Made by a program: the position numbers and the translations under genes. A stretch of 19,493 bases of DNA. Source: Candidatus Harrisonbacteria bacterium. Its GTDB lineage: Bacteria > Patescibacteriota > Minisyncoccia > UBA6257 > 1-14-0-10-44-23. The DNA lies in the NCBI GenBank assembly GCA_023244975.1, contig JAHFLG010000017.1, positions 1-19,493 on the forward strand, in the 5' to 3' direction. Below the pieces are notes generated by a model, which worked only from the letters and a program-made list of their open reading frames with translations, did not search any database and was not told where the DNA came from. Shown here one piece after another: positions 1-7,129 of this stretch (the first letter of the stretch is position 1; each line of letters opens with the position of its first letter).

Positions 1-287
1 CTGCTTGAAGCTGTGGTGGAAGCTGAGACTGCGCTTGTCGTCGAAGACGTATGAATAATTGTCGTGCTTGTAGCCGTGAAAACTTTAAGTAACACGCGGT
101 CATAGCGGTCAAAGTCAAATGCGATTACATGTGTTGGGGCAGAGTTCGTACTAAATACAAAATCCGCTTTTTGTACGAGATGATGAACGAACCAAAACAA
201 ATATGTTGCAAGAGCAGCGGTAAGCAGGATGGCAATACTAAGATACATGATATCCTTTTTTTGATTTATTTCGTTTTTAAGTTTCAT
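1..287 (-). CDS. Partial single-pass membrane protein, downstream of PilO (hypothetical)
   Basis: This reading frame starts at an ATG at 287 and stays open to the left edge of the window, so its C-terminus is missing; 95 codons are visible. Residues about 14-34 are strongly hydrophobic (YLSIAILLTAALATYLFWFV) and follow a short lysine-rich N-terminus, which indicates one transmembrane helix with the rest outside the cytoplasm. The visible end is rich in Ser, Thr and Ala, like a linker. It follows the PilO-like gene after 17 bp on the same strand, so the two are probably cotranscribed. In pil operons the gene after pilO is often pilP, but I see no PilP motif (no lipobox) and do not assign that name. 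No Shine-Dalgarno sequence precedes the ATG. Confidence 0.72.
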   Translation of the reverse strand, partial: MKLKNEINQKKDIMYLSIAILLTAALATYLFWFVHHLVQKADFVFSTNSAPTHVIAFDFDRYDRVLLKVFTATSTTIIHTSSTTSAVSASTTASS

Positions 288-304
288 ATCTATACAATCA
301 ACTA

Positions 305-829
305 TTACTTTGTGTAAATAGCGCCCATCACTGTCATAGTCAATTTATTCTTAGTCAGAGACCTGATGTCAATCGAATCAAGTCTAATAAGATATCTATG
401 CTTTTCAAATGCGCTTAAAAAATCATATATATCTTTCATCTCGCCGGACACGGTCATAATAAATCTCAAAAATCCGGCATCACTGGGCGTACTCACCTGT
501 TCTGTCTTGCGCTCAAGACCAAACTCAAGACCATAACTTTTCGCCAATTTTGCAATCTCCGGAGTAAAGTCGATCAGATCGTCTTTTTCGGGAAGAATAG
601 TTCTCAACTTGTCGAGCATCACTTCAGATTTTTTTAAGTCGTTATTGGAGCTACTCAAAAGTTCGATGGTACGGTTACGCAACTCCAACTTATCCTTGAC
701 TACACTGATGGCATCGCTGTGCTTGTTAATATCAAAATTCAGGACAATAATAAATAGGGTAAGTAACGCAATCGCCCCTCCGGCAATTCCGACTTGCTTT
801 ACGAGCTGTTTTTTAAATCCGGAAACCAT
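305..829 (-). CDS. pilO: PilO-like type IV pilus inner-membrane protein
   Basis: The protein has 174 residues. Residues 1-11 are short and basic, about 12-31 form a transmembrane helix, about 35-75 form a charged coiled coil, and the C-terminal hundred residues have the alternating pattern of a ferredoxin-like domain. This layout and length suit PilO, which pairs with PilN in the inner-membrane alignment subcomplex of type IV pili and links the PilM/PilN side to the periplasmic or outer parts. The segment EMKDIYDFLSAFEKHRYLIR resembles the PilO region of the form 'l..fl..le...r.l.i'. Unlike the usual pilMNO order, no pilN or pilM lies upstream: dprA diverges 28 bp away. The next gene on this strand is a partial membrane protein that may belong with it. 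The family call is by architecture rather than by an invariant motif. Confidence 0.7.
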   Translation of the reverse strand: MVSGFKKQLVKQVGIAGGAIALLTLFIIVLNFDINKHSDAISVVKDKLELRNRTIELLSSSNNDLKKSEVMLDKLRTILPEKDDLIDFTPEIAKLAKSYGLEFGLERKTEQVSTPSDAGFLRFIMTVSGEMKDIYDFLSAFEKHRYLIRLDSIDIRSLTKNKLTMTVMGAIYTK

Positions 830-843
830 AGGCGTATCTAAAA

Positions 844-852
844 ATTATACCA
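844..852 (-). promoter_or_regulatory. Extended -10 promoter of the pilO-like gene
   Basis: On the minus strand TGGTATAAT is a perfect extended -10 (TG at 852-851, TATAAT at 849-844). Transcription should start near 837, giving a leader of about 7 nt before the ATG at 829. No good -35 is visible. The element lies just before the dprA start codon and overlaps the -10-like sequence that reads the other way. Confidence 0.6.
846..851 (+). promoter_or_regulatory. Possible -10 element of dprA
   Basis: TATACC ends 6 nt before the dprA ATG at 858. It matches the consensus at four of six positions and has no recognisable -35, so alone it is weak. Support comes from the same spacing at several other genes in the window. 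It shares bases with the divergent pilO -10. Confidence 0.35.
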
Positions 853-857
853 CAATC

Positions 858-1886
858 ATGGAGAGAATTTTTTACAACGCACTCGCGGGCATCCTTAAGA
901 ACAGCTACGCTCAGCTGCGCAACTTCTGGGATGTCCATCACAGCTGGCGAGCTGCGTACGAAACGCTACCTCAGAGCCTCCGCACGAATCCCGAAAAGCA
1001 GTGGAAAGATCTTGAGGATTATGGGGTTTCGCTCATACTCCGTGATGATCCTAACTTCCCTGCTCTGCTGCGGGAAATTCCGTTTCCTCCATTTGGACTC
1101 TACTATCGCGGCGCGCCAGTAAGCATAAAGCCAAAGATTGCTATCGTCGGCACGCGCAAGGCCACGGCCACCGGGCTTGCAACGGCAGAGCAATTTGCCA
1201 CAGAGCTTTCTCAGGCCGGACTAGAAATCGTCAGTGGCCTGGCTCTTGGCATTGACGCAGCGGCGCACACCGGAGCGCTCGAGGCCGGTGGCGTCACTAT
1301 TGCCGTGCTTGCTAACGGGCTCGACAGCATCTACCCGCGCCAGAATAGCGACCTCCACGCTTCTATTATAGCCAACGGCGGAACAATACTTAGTGAATAT
1401 CCCCTTGGCCAGAAGTCATATCAGAATCAATTTCTAGAGCGTAACCGAATCGTGAGCGGACTATCCCTCGGAGTCCTTGCCATTGAAGCTCCAGAGCGCA
1501 GCGGTACTCTCGCAACTGCACGCTTTGCAGTAGAACAAAATCGGGATGTGTTTGTTGTTCCGGGAGCTATTAATAATACGAATTATCAGGGGTCGCACGC
1601 GCTGATTCAGTCTGGTGCCGCCCTTGTTACCTGTGCGAACGATGTTCTCCAGATGCTCGAGCTCGCGCCCGGAAAAAAGACTGACGTACGATCAAGAATT
1701 CCAACCGAGCTACTCGATGAAGATCAGAAAGTTATTGTTGATATCCTTGCCTCAAATTCCGATCCGTTGCATACTGATGAAATTATTGCAAAATCCGAAC
1801 TTTCGGACTCCGCGGTAAATAGCGCGCTCGCGACACTCGTCATATCCAGCATTATAAAAGAAACCGGCGGAAGATACTTTATTTAA
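858..1886 (+). CDS. dprA: DNA processing protein DprA (Smf)
   Basis: DprA loads RecA on incoming single-stranded DNA during natural transformation and protects it in the cytoplasm. I place the start at the ATG at 858 (342 aa), because the open frame extends back to 609 only across the divergent pilO gene and those residues look like antisense translation. Residues about 90-265 are the Rossmann-like DprA domain, with VGTRKA (98-103), SGLALGIDAAAH (126-137), the basic FLERNRIVSGLS (192-203), SGTLAT (215-220) and the late glycine-rich QGSHALIQSGA. Residues about 285-342 form the C-terminal winged helix (DML1-like). topA follows after 7 bp, a common pairing in bacteria, so they probably form one unit. 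The pilus gene next door fits a role in DNA uptake. No Shine-Dalgarno sequence is present. Confidence 0.95.
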   Translation: MERIFYNALAGILKNSYAQLRNFWDVHHSWRAAYETLPQSLRTNPEKQWKDLEDYGVSLILRDDPNFPALLREIPFPPFGLYYRGAPVSIKPKIAIVGTRKATATGLATAEQFATELSQAGLEIVSGLALGIDAAAHTGALEAGGVTIAVLANGLDSIYPRQNSDLHASIIANGGTILSEYPLGQKSYQNQFLERNRIVSGLSLGVLAIEAPERSGTLATARFAVEQNRDVFVVPGAINNTNYQGSHALIQSGAALVTCANDVLQMLELAPGKKTDVRSRIPTELLDEDQKVIVDILASNSDPLHTDEIIAKSELSDSAVNSALATLVISSIIKETGGRYFI

Positions 1887-1887
1887 T
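1882..1887 (+). promoter_or_regulatory. Possible internal -10 element of topA
   Basis: TTTAAT matches five of six consensus bases and ends 6 nt before the topA ATG at 1894; it overlaps the dprA stop codon. It may give topA its own leaderless transcript in addition to readthrough from dprA. No -35 is evident. Confidence 0.3.
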
Positions 1888-1893
1888 ACCATC

Positions 1894-4029
1894 ATGAAAC
1901 TCGTTATCGTTGAGTCGCCTACCAAAGCGAATACCATTTCAAAGTTCCTGGGAAAAGACTATCGCGTCGAGTCGTCATACGGTCATGTTCGCGACCTCCC
2001 ACGGTCGCGCTTTGGTATTGATCTTGAAAAGAATTTTGAGCCTACCTATATAATCCCGGTTAAGGCCAAAAAGCGCGTAACCGAGCTCCGTAAACTCGCC
2101 GACAAGGCAAAGGAAATCATTCTCGCATCTGATGAAGACCGCGAAGGAGAAGCGATTGCCTGGCACTTAAAAGAAGTACTTGAAGGTAAAAACTCGCGAA
2201 CAAAACGCGACTCAGTCTCGGTTATTGATAAGAAGCCACTCAAACGAATCGTCTTTCACGAGATCACGGCTGCGGCGATTAACCACGCCATCGAAAATCC
2301 CCGCCAAATCGATATTAAAATGGTGGACGCTCAGCAGGCACGCCGCATCCTTGACCGCATCGTCGGCTATAAGCTTTCGCCATTCTTGTGGAAAAAAATA
2401 GCTAAGGGGCTTTCTGCGGGCCGAGTTCAGTCAGTAGCGCTGCGGCTCATTGTTGACCGCGAGAACGAAATCCGCGCCTTTAAACCCGAGGAGTATTGGC
2501 AGCTTGATGCAGATCTAAAGAAAAAAACCGGCAACGCAACGCATATTCTTGCCAGCCTAACAAAACTTGATGGAAAGTCGCTGAATAAGTTCGCGGTCAA
2601 AACCAAAGCTGAAGCAGACGCGCTGACAAGTGATATTAAAAACTCTCAGTTCTCGGTGACGGCTATCAAGCAGACCGAAACTAAGAAAAATCCTCTACCG
2701 CCATTTACTACGAGTACCCTGCAGCAGACCTCTTCATCACGACTTGGCTACTCAGCTAAGAAAACTATGCTGCTTGCCCAACGATTATATGAAAAAGGTT
2801 TGATCACCTACATGCGTACCGACTCGCTCAACCTTTCGGCACAGTCGCTCGTGGCCGCAAAAGAATGGCTCACCAAAGAACTCGGCGCTCCGTATGCACT
2901 CAAAACCCCGCGCACCTTCAAAGGTAAATCAAAGGGCGCGCAGGAGGCTCACGAGGCCGTACGTCCGACCACCCTTGCCCGGCCGGAGGATGTCACGGTT
3001 GAAGAAGAAGCTGAACGAAAATTATATAAACTGATCTGGCAGCGCTTTTTAGCAACCCAGATGCCCCAGGCAGTCTTTAACTCTGTGAGTGTTGATATTA
3101 CCGCCCAAGGCGCGAGCAAAAAAGAATACGGATTTAAAACCAATGGCAGCACCATGAAGTTCGATGGCTTTTTGAAAATCTATCCGCAAAAGTTTGAGGA
3201 GCGAGAACTGCCGGCTCTAGCCGAAGGCGAGGCGCTCGCTCTGGAAAAACTCTTGCCAAGTCAGCACTTTACCGAGCCACCGCCGCGCTTTTCTGAAGCG
3301 ACGCTGATTAAAACCCTCGAGGAGTTCGGCATCGGCCGACCATCAACCTATGTGCCAATTATTTCTGTTATTCAAGCTCGAAATTATGTAAAACGCGAAA
3401 CTGGACGTTTTCATCCAACTGAAATCGGCGAGATGGTCAATAAAATTCTCGTTGAAAACTTCCCACACATTGTTGATATTAACTTTACTGCCGATATGGA
3501 AGCCAAGCTTGACTTGGTTGCCGAGGGTGAACAGGAGTGGCATCAGCTGCTCGGAAATTTCTACACCCCATTCGCCAAAAACCTGGAAGAAAAATACCTG
3601 AGTGTTGATAAAACCAATCCTGACGAGAAAACCGACGAGGTCTGCGAAAAGTGCGGCAAGCCGATGATCATTAAGTTCGGCCGCTTTGGAAAGTTCCTCG
3701 CCTGCTCCGGGTTCCCTGAATGTAAAAATGCCAAAAATATCAATCGGACCGAAGTAGTGTCTTTAAACATGAAGTGTCCGAAGTGTTTGGAGTCGCCAGA
3801 GCGGAAAGAAAAGCCGGGTGAGGTCATAGTCAAACAGGCTCGCAAGGGCCGCCGCCGGATGTTCTGGGGCTGCAATCGCTATCCCGACTGCGACTGGGCC
3901 ACCTGGAATGACCCGACCAAAACTCCAGAAGAACTGGCTGCCGAAAAAGAAACTGCTAAGCTCGCCAAAACCAAAAAAACCGAAGACACCGACGAACCCG
4001 AACCAACCGACCCAAGCGAGGAATCTTAA
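1894..4029 (+). CDS. topA: DNA topoisomerase I (type IA)
   Basis: This enzyme relaxes negatively supercoiled DNA by single-strand passage through a 5' phosphotyrosine link. The 711-residue protein begins with the Toprim domain: VESPTKANTISKFLG near the N-terminus and the acidic DEDREGE cluster at about 80-86, which binds Mg2+. The body carries the substrate-binding segment GLSAGRVQSVALRLI (172-186) and the catalytic tyrosine Y306 in LITYMRTDS. The tail holds two zinc ribbons: one with CEKCGKP...CSGFPEC and one with CPKC...CNRYPDC, each with four cysteines. The protein ends in a low-complexity Lys/Glu/Thr/Pro stretch. It follows dprA by 7 bp. Its stop overlaps the stop of the convergent parB by 4 bp, and no terminator lies between them. 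Confidence 0.97.
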   Translation: MKLVIVESPTKANTISKFLGKDYRVESSYGHVRDLPRSRFGIDLEKNFEPTYIIPVKAKKRVTELRKLADKAKEIILASDEDREGEAIAWHLKEVLEGKNSRTKRDSVSVIDKKPLKRIVFHEITAAAINHAIENPRQIDIKMVDAQQARRILDRIVGYKLSPFLWKKIAKGLSAGRVQSVALRLIVDRENEIRAFKPEEYWQLDADLKKKTGNATHILASLTKLDGKSLNKFAVKTKAEADALTSDIKNSQFSVTAIKQTETKKNPLPPFTTSTLQQTSSSRLGYSAKKTMLLAQRLYEKGLITYMRTDSLNLSAQSLVAAKEWLTKELGAPYALKTPRTFKGKSKGAQEAHEAVRPTTLARPEDVTVEEEAERKLYKLIWQRFLATQMPQAVFNSVSVDITAQGASKKEYGFKTNGSTMKFDGFLKIYPQKFEERELPALAEGEALALEKLLPSQHFTEPPPRFSEATLIKTLEEFGIGRPSTYVPIISVIQARNYVKRETGRFHPTEIGEMVNKILVENFPHIVDINFTADMEAKLDLVAEGEQEWHQLLGNFYTPFAKNLEEKYLSVDKTNPDEKTDEVCEKCGKPMIIKFGRFGKFLACSGFPECKNAKNINRTEVVSLNMKCPKCLESPERKEKPGEVIVKQARKGRRRMFWGCNRYPDCDWATWNDPTKTPEELAAEKETAKLAKTKKTEDTDEPEPTDPSEES

Positions 4030-4895
4030 ATCGTAAAGTTGTTTAAATCTGCCTGTGGAATGGGGGCGGGTTCGGATTTTTGTTTGAGTTTTTCGAGGAG
4101 GGCATACAGCTCCTGTGGAGTATTAAACTGAATCGTCAGCTTCGAAGTCTCACCGTCTTTTTTGAGCTCTACGACAGTACCAAGAGCCTCTTCAAGCTGC
4201 TGCTTGAGACTCTCACTTTCCGGATCAGGCTTTGGCATGCTCTCCTGCGCCTTTAATACTTTCAAATAATCTATCTTGCCTTTGAGGGCTCGCACTGAAG
4301 TGCTGTTTTTTAAAATATCTTCAAACATCAGCTGTTGCTGGCCAAGGTCATCCATTGAAAGCAATAGACGCGCCTGACTTTCGGAAATCTTGCCGCCGGC
4401 AAGGGACTCCTGCATCATGGTCGGAAGGTTAAGCAGCCGCATTGTGTTAGCAATCACCTCTCGGCTCTTGCCAATGCGCGTCGCAATCTCGCGCTGAGTT
4501 AGCTTAAATTCATCAGCTAAACGGTTGTAGGCGCGAGCAGACTCAATCGGGTTCAGGTTAGAACGCTGGACGTTTTCCACAATCGCCAGCTCCAATCGTG
4601 TCCGATCAAGATCAATATGTTTGACCACTGCCGGCACTCGCTCCAGACCGGCCAGGTTCGCGGCTCGAAAGCGGCGTTCACCAGCGATCAATTGATAACT
4701 AACCGTAGTTCCCGTGTCGGTTACCTGCTCAAGCTTGGTTACTACGAGTGGCTGCAAAATACCGTACTCGCGGATTGAGCTAGCCAGGTCATGCAATTCT
4801 GCTTCATTAAAATCCCGCCGCGGTTGATACGGGTTCGGAGTTATTTTATTAATCTCTATCAAGAAAACCGGCTCAGAAATTTCGGGATTAGACAT
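4026..4895 (-). CDS. parB: Chromosome partitioning protein ParB
   Basis: ParB binds centromere-like parS sites, spreads as a CTP-dependent clamp, and works with ParA and SMC to segregate the origin region. Of 289 residues, about 10-115 form the N-terminal CTPase domain, with NPYQPRRDF (21-29), GILQPLVV and the arginine motif GERRFRAA (72-79), followed by ENVQRSNLNPIE (107-118). Residues about 130-155 (KLTQREIATRIGKSREVIAN) are the helix-turn-helix that reads parS. The C-terminal 60 residues are the predicted dimerisation part, with a helical linker before it. No ParA gene is visible here, and the upstream neighbours are DUF3137 and lemA, so ParA must be elsewhere. A -10-like element 6 nt before the ATG suggests its own promoter. 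Confidence 0.95.
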   Translation of the reverse strand: MSNPEISEPVFLIEINKITPNPYQPRRDFNEAELHDLASSIREYGILQPLVVTKLEQVTDTGTTVSYQLIAGERRFRAANLAGLERVPAVVKHIDLDRTRLELAIVENVQRSNLNPIESARAYNRLADEFKLTQREIATRIGKSREVIANTMRLLNLPTMMQESLAGGKISESQARLLLSMDDLGQQQLMFEDILKNSTSVRALKGKIDYLKVLKAQESMPKPDPESESLKQQLEEALGTVVELKKDGETSKLTIQFNTPQELYALLEKLKQKSEPAPIPQADLNNFTI

Positions 4896-4901
4896 ACGTA
4901 T

Positions 4902-4910
4902 AGTTTACCA
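4902..4910 (-). promoter_or_regulatory. Extended -10 of parB, leaderless spacing
   Basis: On the minus strand TGGTAAACT gives an extended -10 (TG at 4910-4909, TAAACT at 4907-4902, four of six consensus). It ends 6 nt before the ATG at 4895, so transcription should start at or next to the start codon. It lies wholly in the short gap after the DUF3137 stop. Confidence 0.45.
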
Positions 4911-4919
4911 AGAAAAACT

Positions 4920-5867
4920 TTAATCTAGAAATCGCATCATGCCGCCAATAAGGCCGAACAGATCCGAAAAAAGCGCCTGGTGCTGCGCTTCATCGCGCGG
5001 ATCAAGAGCCACGGCCTTGAAAAAATTTGTATATTCTCTCTTGAGAAGAGCACCGCTAAATGAAAAAATCACAACATCTCCTTGGAACAACAATGAGAAT
5101 GAACCGTGATCTGCTTTTAATTTCAATAGCCGCTCTTGAACTGCCGGAGAAATAAGTCGTATGGCCTCAGCTTCAGCGCCGACCTGGTCCTCGTCGTTAG
5201 TATAAATGTCGAACTCTTTGTTAAATGCCAAATTTTCAGTCTGCATCGCCTTATGACGAAAGAGGCCGGTCATGGACGCCTCCATAGTGCGAGAGTGAAG
5301 ATAAAACGGATTCTGCAAAGTTTCAGGTAGATGCACCGCAATCGTAGTTTTTATAAAAGGAACCGAAGACTTACCTGCTTTTATCGTAAAATGAAAAATC
5401 CCAAGCCAAAATTCCAGAGCCTTACCTGTTTCGCTTATTGATCCCCAATACTGATCCTCAAGATATTGATCACGGTCGCCTCGAAGAAATATTTGAGGAA
5501 ATTTCGTTCCCAGGTACCCCCACCGACTCTTATCAGGATCGGGGTTATAGATCCAACCGTGACTGCGCGCAATCAGCAGGTTCACAACATCTCCCTGCAA
5601 TTCATTAACTTTTTTCTGGAAAAGCCCCCATGGCGCAAAACTGATGAAAACTACAGCAAATGCCAGCCTAAACAATGCCTGGAAAAAATACATAATCAGG
5701 ATGGCGATGGCAATCCCTAGTACGCCAACCATCAGCCACATTTGATTCTGCTTTGCTATCTTGCCCGGGTGCTGCTGATACTCCTGAAATTTATTTTCAA
5801 GCACAGATACCTGTCTGTCAAACGATTCTTCAGAAATTTCCTGATCAGCCGGATCCCAAAGCTTCAT
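4920..5867 (-). CDS. DUF3137-like membrane protein, partner of LemA
   Basis: I choose the ATG at 5867, which overlaps the LemA stop as ATGA, over an ATG at 5891 that would add eight residues. The result is 315 aa. Residues 1-42 are charged and helical, two transmembrane helices lie at about 43-62 and 64-82, and the large remainder is soluble. The soluble part has HGWIYNPDPDKSRWGYLG after the helices and a Phe-rich C-terminal end. DUF3137 proteins have this layout and are often encoded beside LemA, which supports the call; their biochemical role is not established. The overlap implies translational coupling with lemA, so the two proteins probably act in one membrane complex. parB follows after 24 bp but seems to have its own start signal. 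Identification rests on layout and context. Confidence 0.7.
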   Translation of the reverse strand: MKLWDPADQEISEESFDRQVSVLENKFQEYQQHPGKIAKQNQMWLMVGVLGIAIAILIMYFFQALFRLAFAVVFISFAPWGLFQKKVNELQGDVVNLLIARSHGWIYNPDPDKSRWGYLGTKFPQIFLRGDRDQYLEDQYWGSISETGKALEFWLGIFHFTIKAGKSSVPFIKTTIAVHLPETLQNPFYLHSRTMEASMTGLFRHKAMQTENLAFNKEFDIYTNDEDQVGAEAEAIRLISPAVQERLLKLKADHGSFSLLFQGDVVIFSFSGALLKREYTNFFKAVALDPRDEAQHQALFSDLFGLIGGMMRFLD

Positions 5868-6391
5868 AGCTCGGTACCAAAAAACTCGCACGTTACGATC
5901 CTTTGAAGTCCGGCAACCAAACTGGCCGGAAATGATTGAATCTTCGTGTTAAACAACGATACATTAGCGTTGTATATCCTTCGGGCTGCCGAAATCTGAT
6001 CCTCAGTTTCTGAAAGCTGCTGTTGCAAGTTCAAAAAATTCTGATTAGCTTTCAAGTCCGGATATGCCTCGGCGACGGCGATAACGGATTTAAGATGCTC
6101 TCCAAGCGCTGCCTCTGATTGGGCGCGATCACCAAACGTCTGGCTTGTTCCTGCGGCTAGCTGTGTTCGTTCAGTCGCAACCTTTTCAAGCAATAGCCGT
6201 TCATGATTCGCGTACGCCTTCACAACATCAAGCAGTGCGGGAATAAGGTCGTGCCGTCGTTTGAGCTGAACTTCAATCCCGCTCCACGCCTCCTGAACTT
6301 TTTGCCGTAGATGAATGAGAGCGTTATAGATACTGATATAGAAAACGCCAAGAACTATCAGCGCGACAATGATTCCGTATAGCCAATACAT
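5864..6391 (-). CDS. lemA: LemA family membrane protein
   Basis: LemA proteins have one N-terminal transmembrane helix and a cytosolic or exposed bundle of long antiparallel helices; their molecular function is not firmly known. Here the helix is about residues 3-22, followed by family signature text such as YNALIHLRQKVQEAWSGIEV, QLKRRHDLIPALLDVVKAY and, near the end, YPDLKANQNFLNLQQQL and ARRIYNANVSLFNTKIQSFP. Length (175 aa) is normal for the family. Two in-frame ATGs exist, at 6397 and 6391. I prefer 6391 because a -10 element ends at 6401, only 3 nt before the first but 9 nt before the second. The stop overlaps the start of the DUF3137 gene (ATGA), the usual operon partner. The tRNA-Leu gene diverges upstream. 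Confidence 0.93.
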   Translation of the reverse strand: MYWLYGIIVALIVLGVFYISIYNALIHLRQKVQEAWSGIEVQLKRRHDLIPALLDVVKAYANHERLLLEKVATERTQLAAGTSQTFGDRAQSEAALGEHLKSVIAVAEAYPDLKANQNFLNLQQQLSETEDQISAARRIYNANVSLFNTKIQSFPASLVAGLQRIVTCEFFGTEL

Positions 6392-6400
6392 ATGCATTTG

Positions 6401-6429
6401 ATTTTATCAGAAAAAAGCCGTTTAATAAA
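6401..6429 (-). promoter_or_regulatory. Promoter of the lemA operon
   Basis: On the minus strand the -10 TAAAAT (6406-6401) has an upstream TG (extended form TGATAAAAT) and a weak -35 TTTATT spaced by 17 nt. The expected start is near 6394, so the message would have almost no leader. Confidence 0.5.
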
Positions 6430-6449
6430 GCATACTGATATGGATAGAT

Positions 6450-6532
6450 GCCGAGGTGGCGGAATGGCAGACGCACAGCACTCAAAATGCTGCGATCTCA
6501 CGGTCATGAGGGTTCGACTCCCTCCCTCGGCA
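6450..6532 (+). tRNA. tRNA-Leu(CAA)
   Basis: A complete type II tRNA of 83 nt. The acceptor arm GCCGAGG pairs with CCTCGGC, the anticodon stem CAGCA/TGCTG encloses loop CTCAAAA with anticodon CAA at 6483-6485, a long variable arm follows, and the T arm GAGGG-TTCGACT-CCCTC is perfect. The discriminator base is A, as expected for Leu. CCA is not encoded. It decodes TTG codons. Confidence 0.95.
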
Positions 6533-6540
6533 CAATAGGT

Positions 6541-6569
6541 TTGCAACAAGTATTAGAATTTGCTAAAAT
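6541..6569 (+). promoter_or_regulatory. Promoter with -35 and extended -10 after tRNA-Leu
   Basis: TTGCAA (6541-6546) and TAAAAT (6564-6569) are spaced by exactly 17 nt, and TG precedes the -10 (TGCTAAAAT). Transcription should start at about 6575, some 127 nt before the next ATG at 6703. This is one of the two best-formed promoters here. Confidence 0.6.
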
Positions 6570-6572
6570 AGC

Positions 6573-6702
6573 GCGGTCGGGATTGAGTACAAACATATCT
6601 AAGGCCTCTTCGTCACTTGCTAGACGCGTGGGGTGCGGGAATACTAACCGTACATCGCAAGACCGCAGGTGATGAGATACGCCTTTGTTTGATTTTTAAG
6701 GC
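6573..6702 (+). promoter_or_regulatory. Candidate structured leader or small RNA before the 6703 gene
   Basis: The 170-bp gap between tRNA-Leu and the next gene has a good promoter at its left end and nested complementary segments after it. GCGGTC (6573-6578) pairs with GACCGC (6661-6666). Inside, CTTGC (6616-6620) pairs with GCAAG (6657-6661), and GTGCGG (6633-6638) pairs with CCGTAC (6648-6653) around a 9-nt loop. The first two helices share base 6661, so one pair must yield. A further hairpin, GCCTT (6681-6685) with AAGGC (6698-6702), abuts the start codon and includes AAGG, the only Shine-Dalgarno-like bases. I recognise no known riboswitch or RNA class. The first bases of the outer stem lie at or just before the expected start site, so that helix could be shortened. 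Confidence 0.35.
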
Positions 6703-7080
6703 ATGAACATCACTGAGGAATTTCCTGATGAGGTTAAAAAAACATTGGCATTTAAAATGGCAGTCTATATTCTGCCGGGTATTATTGTCCTACTTTTGGG
6801 TGCGCTACTTCTAGTTCCGAAGCCCTCGCCGAAGCAAGGCATTATCCAGGGCCGGGTTAGCAGCACTTCCGCTACATCAACACTCATCGCCAGGCCACTG
6901 ACCAAAAACACGACATCTACCGAAATAGTTCTCAGTCCTGGATCAGATTATAAACTTCTGATTCCTGTGGGCGACTACGAATTTAAAATTAAAGAATCAA
7001 ACCGCCGGAGCCCCCAGCTGCCGCGCACTCTCACGATTGGCGTCAACACCTCCGCCATTTTTGACCTTTCAGTTGAGTGA
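6703..7080 (+). CDS. Small single-pass membrane protein (hypothetical)
   Basis: A 125-residue protein that I do not recognise. Residues 1-16 are charged, about 17-38 form a transmembrane helix (MAVYILPGIIVLLLGALLLV), and the rest is a Ser/Thr-rich linker and a small domain of beta-strand character. The pattern of a leading GIIQGRV strand, a central LLIPVGDYEFKI and a closing TLTIGVNTSAIFDLSVE resembles carboxypeptidase-regulatory or transthyretin-like beta sandwiches, but this is a guess from strand pattern. The N-terminus is predicted inside and the domain outside. It is unusual here in having a predicted leader of about 127 nt with base-pairing potential. It lies between tRNA-Leu and tRNA-Ser. 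Confidence 0.75.
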   Translation: MNITEEFPDEVKKTLAFKMAVYILPGIIVLLLGALLLVPKPSPKQGIIQGRVSSTSATSTLIARPLTKNTTSTEIVLSPGSDYKLLIPVGDYEFKIKESNRRSPQLPRTLTIGVNTSAIFDLSVE

Positions 7081-7081
7081 T

Positions 7082-7093
7082 GTGGCAGAGTGG
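7082..7093 (+). repeat. 12-nt copy of the tRNA-Ser D-arm sequence
   Basis: GTGGCAGAGTGG here recurs at 7136-7147 inside tRNA-Ser(UGA), 54 bp downstream, and with one change in tRNA-Ser(CGA). The flanks do not continue the match and no acceptor or T arm accompanies it. It may be a relic of tRNA duplication or a chance match. Confidence 0.4.
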
Positions 7094-7129
7094 AATATTT
7101 TTTAAATTTCGGTTAGAGTAAACCCCAGT

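Noticed and set aside
609..857. N-terminal extension of DprA by 83 residues
   Set aside because: It is antisense to the pilO-like gene, has no DprA-like text, and the ATG at 858 has a -10-like box 6 nt upstream.
4026..5000. parS site near parB
   Set aside because: I looked for a TGTTTCACGTGAAACA-like palindrome around parB and saw none by eye; lineage-specific sites could differ.
5868..5891. Longer start for the DUF3137 protein
   Set aside because: The ATG at 5867 makes the classic ATGA overlap with lemA, and the extra eight residues are antisense-free but not family-like.
6448..6672. Open frame across tRNA-Leu and the following gap
   Set aside because: It covers a complete tRNA and has no recognisable protein character.
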